From NCBI GenBank assembly GCA_044226365.1, contig JBGAHE010000015.1:23086-87085 (forward strand): 64,000 nt of DNA, read 5' to 3'. Shown here one piece after another: positions 61,993 to 64,000 of the stretch (the stretch's first letter is position 1; every line of letters begins with the position of its first letter). A model generated the notes under the pieces. That model was not told the origin of the DNA and searched no databases. It saw nothing but the letters and a program-made list of their open reading frames with translations. Both the position numbers and the translations under genes were made by a program. Origin of the DNA: JALHNI01 sp044226365 (GTDB lineage: Bacteria > Acidobacteriota > Terriglobia > Bryobacterales > Bryobacteraceae).

Positions 61993-62010
61993 CGTGTGAT
62001 GATGAACTCC

Positions 62011-62442
62011 ATGTCGACACAGAACTATGCGAATCACGTGCAGCGGGTTCCCGGTTTTCTGGCCGTAGGGGTGGGGTTGTTGCTGACGGCGATCGGGGCG
62101 GGCGTGAATATTTATAAGGGTTGGGGCGACCATCAGCGGATGTACAGCGCGACGCTGATTCTGGTGCTGACGATGTTGATCCTGGCGGGACTGGCTTACG
62201 CCAGAACGTTTGCGCTGAAGGTGCAGGACCGGGCGATCCGGGCGGAAGAGAATCTGCGGCACTATGTGATGACGGGCAAGCTGCTGGATGCGCGGCTGAC
62301 GCCGAAGCAGATTGTGGCGTTGCGGTTTGCGTCCGACGGGGAGTTTCTGGAGTTGGCCCGCCAAGCGGCGGAGAGCGGCACCGAACCGGATGCCATCAAG
62401 CGAGCCGTGAAGAACTGGCGCGCGGACGAATATCGCGCTTAG
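62011..62442 (+). CDS. DUF6526-type small membrane protein
   Basis: Protein of 143 residues from ATG 62011, which gives STQNYANHVQRVPGF at the start; earlier start codons at 61996-62002 are possible. Two hydrophobic helices follow (FLAVGVGLLLTAIGAG and ATLILVLTMLILAGLAYA), then a charged cytoplasmic region with QDRAIRAEENLRHYVMTGK and LTPKQIVALRF. I believe it belongs to the DUF6526 family, which has no known function. It is last in the plus-strand group and its end is convergent with the phosphatase, overlapping by 4 bases. Confidence 0.78.
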   Translation: MSTQNYANHVQRVPGFLAVGVGLLLTAIGAGVNIYKGWGDHQRMYSATLILVLTMLILAGLAYARTFALKVQDRAIRAEENLRHYVMTGKLLDARLTPKQIVALRFASDGEFLELARQAAESGTEPDAIKRAVKNWRADEYRA

Positions 62443-64000
62443 TTTTTGCGCGCGATCAGAAGCGTGAGGTCATCCTGCATTTCGGCGGTGCCGGTCCATT
62501 GCTGGACGGAGTCGGCCACGGATTGCATGATCTCGTCGTCGCCGCGATCGAACTTCTGACGGACTAAGTCGACGAGGCGCTCTTCGCCGAACATCTCGCC
62601 GTAGGCGTTTTCCGGTTCCGAGACGCCGTCGGTGAAGGCGATGAGTAAGTCGTCTTTCTCGAGTTGGAGACGGCTTTCGCCATAGGGAACTTTGGGGAAA
62701 GCGCCGACGACGGTGCCATCGACGGAAAGATGCTCGATGCGATCGCGGCGCAACAGAATGGGCGGCAGGTGACCGGCGTTGGTGTATTCGAGCAGGCCGG
62801 TGGTGTCGTCGTAAATGGCGAGGAAGAGGGTGGCGTACTTTTCCGGAGACGTGGTGGCGTAGACCTGTTCGTTGAGGCGCGCCACTAAGTGAGCGGTGGA
62901 CCAGCAGTAATTGGGCGAAGCCTTCGCATAGTCAATACATTCGCGGATCAAGGTGCGGAAGGACGACTGGATGCTGGCCATCAGGAGGGCGGCGGAGATG
63001 CCTTTGCCGGCGACGTCGCCTAAGAGCAGCGCGACTTTGCCGGGCACCAGCGGTTGATAGTCGTAGAAGTCGCCCGAGACCGTGCGCGCCGGATGGCAGA
63101 GGGCGCGGAGGGTGAGCGATTCGAGATGGGGGACGGCACGCGGGTAAAGGGCGCGCTGGACTTCGCTGGCGATTTCGAGATCGGCCTGCAGACGCTCTTT
63201 TTCTTTGGCGACCTTGAGCAGGCGCTCGAGGTTCTCGGTCATGCGGTTGAAGCTTTGACTGAGGCTGGCAATCTGATCGCGGCCGACGGCGCGGATGCGG
63301 TGAGCGAAGTCGCCTTCCATGACGCGTTCGGTGCCTTCGTAGAGGTCGTGGACGGCGGTGGTGATGGAGCGGGTGAGCGAGATGCCGATGGCGAGGGCAA
63401 TCAGTTCGACGATCAGGAAGAGGACGCCGATGGATTGCAGGGCAATGGTGGCCAGGTCGACTTCGACTTCCTGGGCATAAAGCTGGCGGAGCACGGCCGA
63501 GACGCGGGAGACGATGTAGAAGGAAGCGCCTTTGGCGGAGCCGGGCTCAGTCCAGTTGGCGTAGTGGGTGGGGGCGTCGGTGATCAGGTAGAAGAGTTCG
63601 TCGAGGGAGTTGGCGGCCGGGGGAAGCTTTTTGGCGGCGAGGATTTCGTGCGGGTCGCTGGCAGCGCGCTGCAGTTTGACGCCGGGCTGGCGAGCCGAGT
63701 CGAGAGACAGCGAGGTAGTCAGGGCAACGCTGCCCAAGCCTTGCACGAGACCATTCAGGGCTTCGTCGGAAAGCGGGTAGCTGGCGGTGACGCTGGTGTC
63801 GCCCTGGGCCATGCGCGCCCAAAGATAGAAGCCGCCATCGCGGGCGACGATGCCGGAGGCTTCGGGCCAGGCATCGGGCGGGGCGAGGACTTTGCTGCCT
63901 TCAGGAAAACGGAGTTCGGTGCCGCCGGCGCGGTAGTGGACGACAAAGCCATCGCGATTCTGCGCGTAGAAGTTTCCGATGCGGGCGACAGCGGCGGGGC
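62439..64000 (-). CDS. HAMP-domain PP2C/SpoIIE-type serine phosphatase, N-terminus beyond window
   Basis: The frame stays open to the window edge (codons before the ATG at 63812 read FYLWAR, FVVHYRAGG and so on without a stop), so the true start is outside. Visible order: an extracytoplasmic sensor region, a transmembrane segment (IGVLFLIVELIALAIGISL), a HAMP domain (LYEGTERVMEGDFAHRI), a coiled linker with ERLQADLEIASEVQRALYPR, and a SpoIIE/PP2C phosphatase domain with SGDFYDYQPL, LLGDVAGKGISAALLMA, LFLAIYD, YTNAGHLPPILLR and FTDGVSEPENAYGEMFG. It probably dephosphorylates an anti-sigma-factor antagonist in response to an external signal. No partner genes are in view. Confidence 0.9.
   Translation of the reverse strand, partial: PAAVARIGNFYAQNRDGFVVHYRAGGTELRFPEGSKVLAPPDAWPEASGIVARDGGFYLWARMAQGDTSVTASYPLSDEALNGLVQGLGSVALTTSLSLDSARQPGVKLQRAASDPHEILAAKKLPPAANSLDELFYLITDAPTHYANWTEPGSAKGASFYIVSRVSAVLRQLYAQEVEVDLATIALQSIGVLFLIVELIALAIGISLTRSITTAVHDLYEGTERVMEGDFAHRIRAVGRDQIASLSQSFNRMTENLERLLKVAKEKERLQADLEIASEVQRALYPRAVPHLESLTLRALCHPARTVSGDFYDYQPLVPGKVALLLGDVAGKGISAALLMASIQSSFRTLIRECIDYAKASPNYCWSTAHLVARLNEQVYATTSPEKYATLFLAIYDDTTGLLEYTNAGHLPPILLRRDRIEHLSVDGTVVGAFPKVPYGESRLQLEKDDLLIAFTDGVSEPENAYGEMFGEERLVDLVRQKFDRGDDEIMQSVADSVQQWTGTAEMQDDLTLLIARKN

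Noticed and set aside
1..64000. Mobile elements, phage genes, toxin-antitoxin or defence systems
   Set aside because: No transposase, integrase, terminal inverted repeats with duplications, or recognisable defence genes were found on either strand.

Overview
The window looks like chromosomal DNA of a GC-rich Acidobacterium, most likely Bryobacterales/Solibacterales. The evidence is the gene families: four giant Oar-like TonB-dependent receptors with an N-terminal carboxypeptidase-regulatory-like domain, DUF1501 and PSD1 (DUF1549/DUF1553, planctomycete-type cytochrome) proteins, a sulfatase, exported Gfo/Idh/MocA oxidoreductases, an acidobacterial VWFA-related protein, a GWxTD-domain protein, and a small protein of the 'ANRRNAxKSTGPRT' family. 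These assignments come from reading motifs, not from a database search. I see no phage, insertion sequence or CRISPR array.

Layout. (1) 1-5701: a minus-strand sugar operon (FGGY kinase, phosphohexomutase, class II aldolase, rhamnulokinase cut by the window edge) with a divergent LysR regulator. (2) 5784-9206: an orphan Oar-like receptor with a near-consensus promoter and a long leader. (3) 9587-16775: a tightly overlapping six-gene minus-strand operon (NHL propeller, DUF1549 haem protein, DUF1501, SUMF1-domain protein, LacI-type sensor domain without DNA-binding domain, flavin amine-oxidase-like protein). All products but the sensor carry Sec or Tat export signals. An MFS transporter (16857-18164) has a similar palindrome upstream. 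A PepSY membrane protein and a complete LacI regulator follow. (4) 20452-31229: a second six-gene minus-strand operon (PSD1, DUF1501, sulfatase, PSD1, DUF1501, Gfo/Idh), mostly joined by 4-base stop/start overlaps, which suggests extracytoplasmic breakdown of a sulfated carbohydrate. (5) 31462-31538: tRNA-Arg(ACG). (6) 31582-36328: Gfo/Idh; a cytochrome c'-like protein; then a plus-strand operon of an exported FMN hydroxyacid oxidase-like enzyme, a hexahaem cytochrome, a UbiA-like membrane protein and a methyltransferase. (7) 36325-41920: M20 peptidase, Oar-like receptor and GWxTD protein. (8) 42021-64000: glycine-zipper protein, FG-GAP propeller protein, class III aminotransferase, an unknown-family protein antisense to the aminotransferase tail, Oar-like receptor, Tat-type PLP aminotransferase, glycine-rich Oar-like protein plus VWFA protein, DedA, NAD-dependent DNA ligase, lipid-kinase-like protein, membrane hydrolase-like protein, a small membrane protein, and a HAMP/PP2C phosphatase cut by the window edge.

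The strongest candidates for undescribed biology are the exported six-gene operon with its HTH-less LacI-type sensor (9.6-16.8 kb) and the exported hydroxyacid oxidase-like/hexahaem cytochrome operon (33.3-36.3 kb). By eye, the GC skew of the + strand also changes sign near 42 kb whatever the gene strand, which suggests a replichore or rearrangement boundary.

The lifestyle suggested is a heterotrophic soil or sediment bacterium that degrades complex, probably sulfated, sugars outside the cytoplasm and takes up products through large outer-membrane receptors. Many starts given here were moved from the longest possible reading frame to the codon best supported by a ribosome-binding site, a stop/start overlap or a signal peptide.
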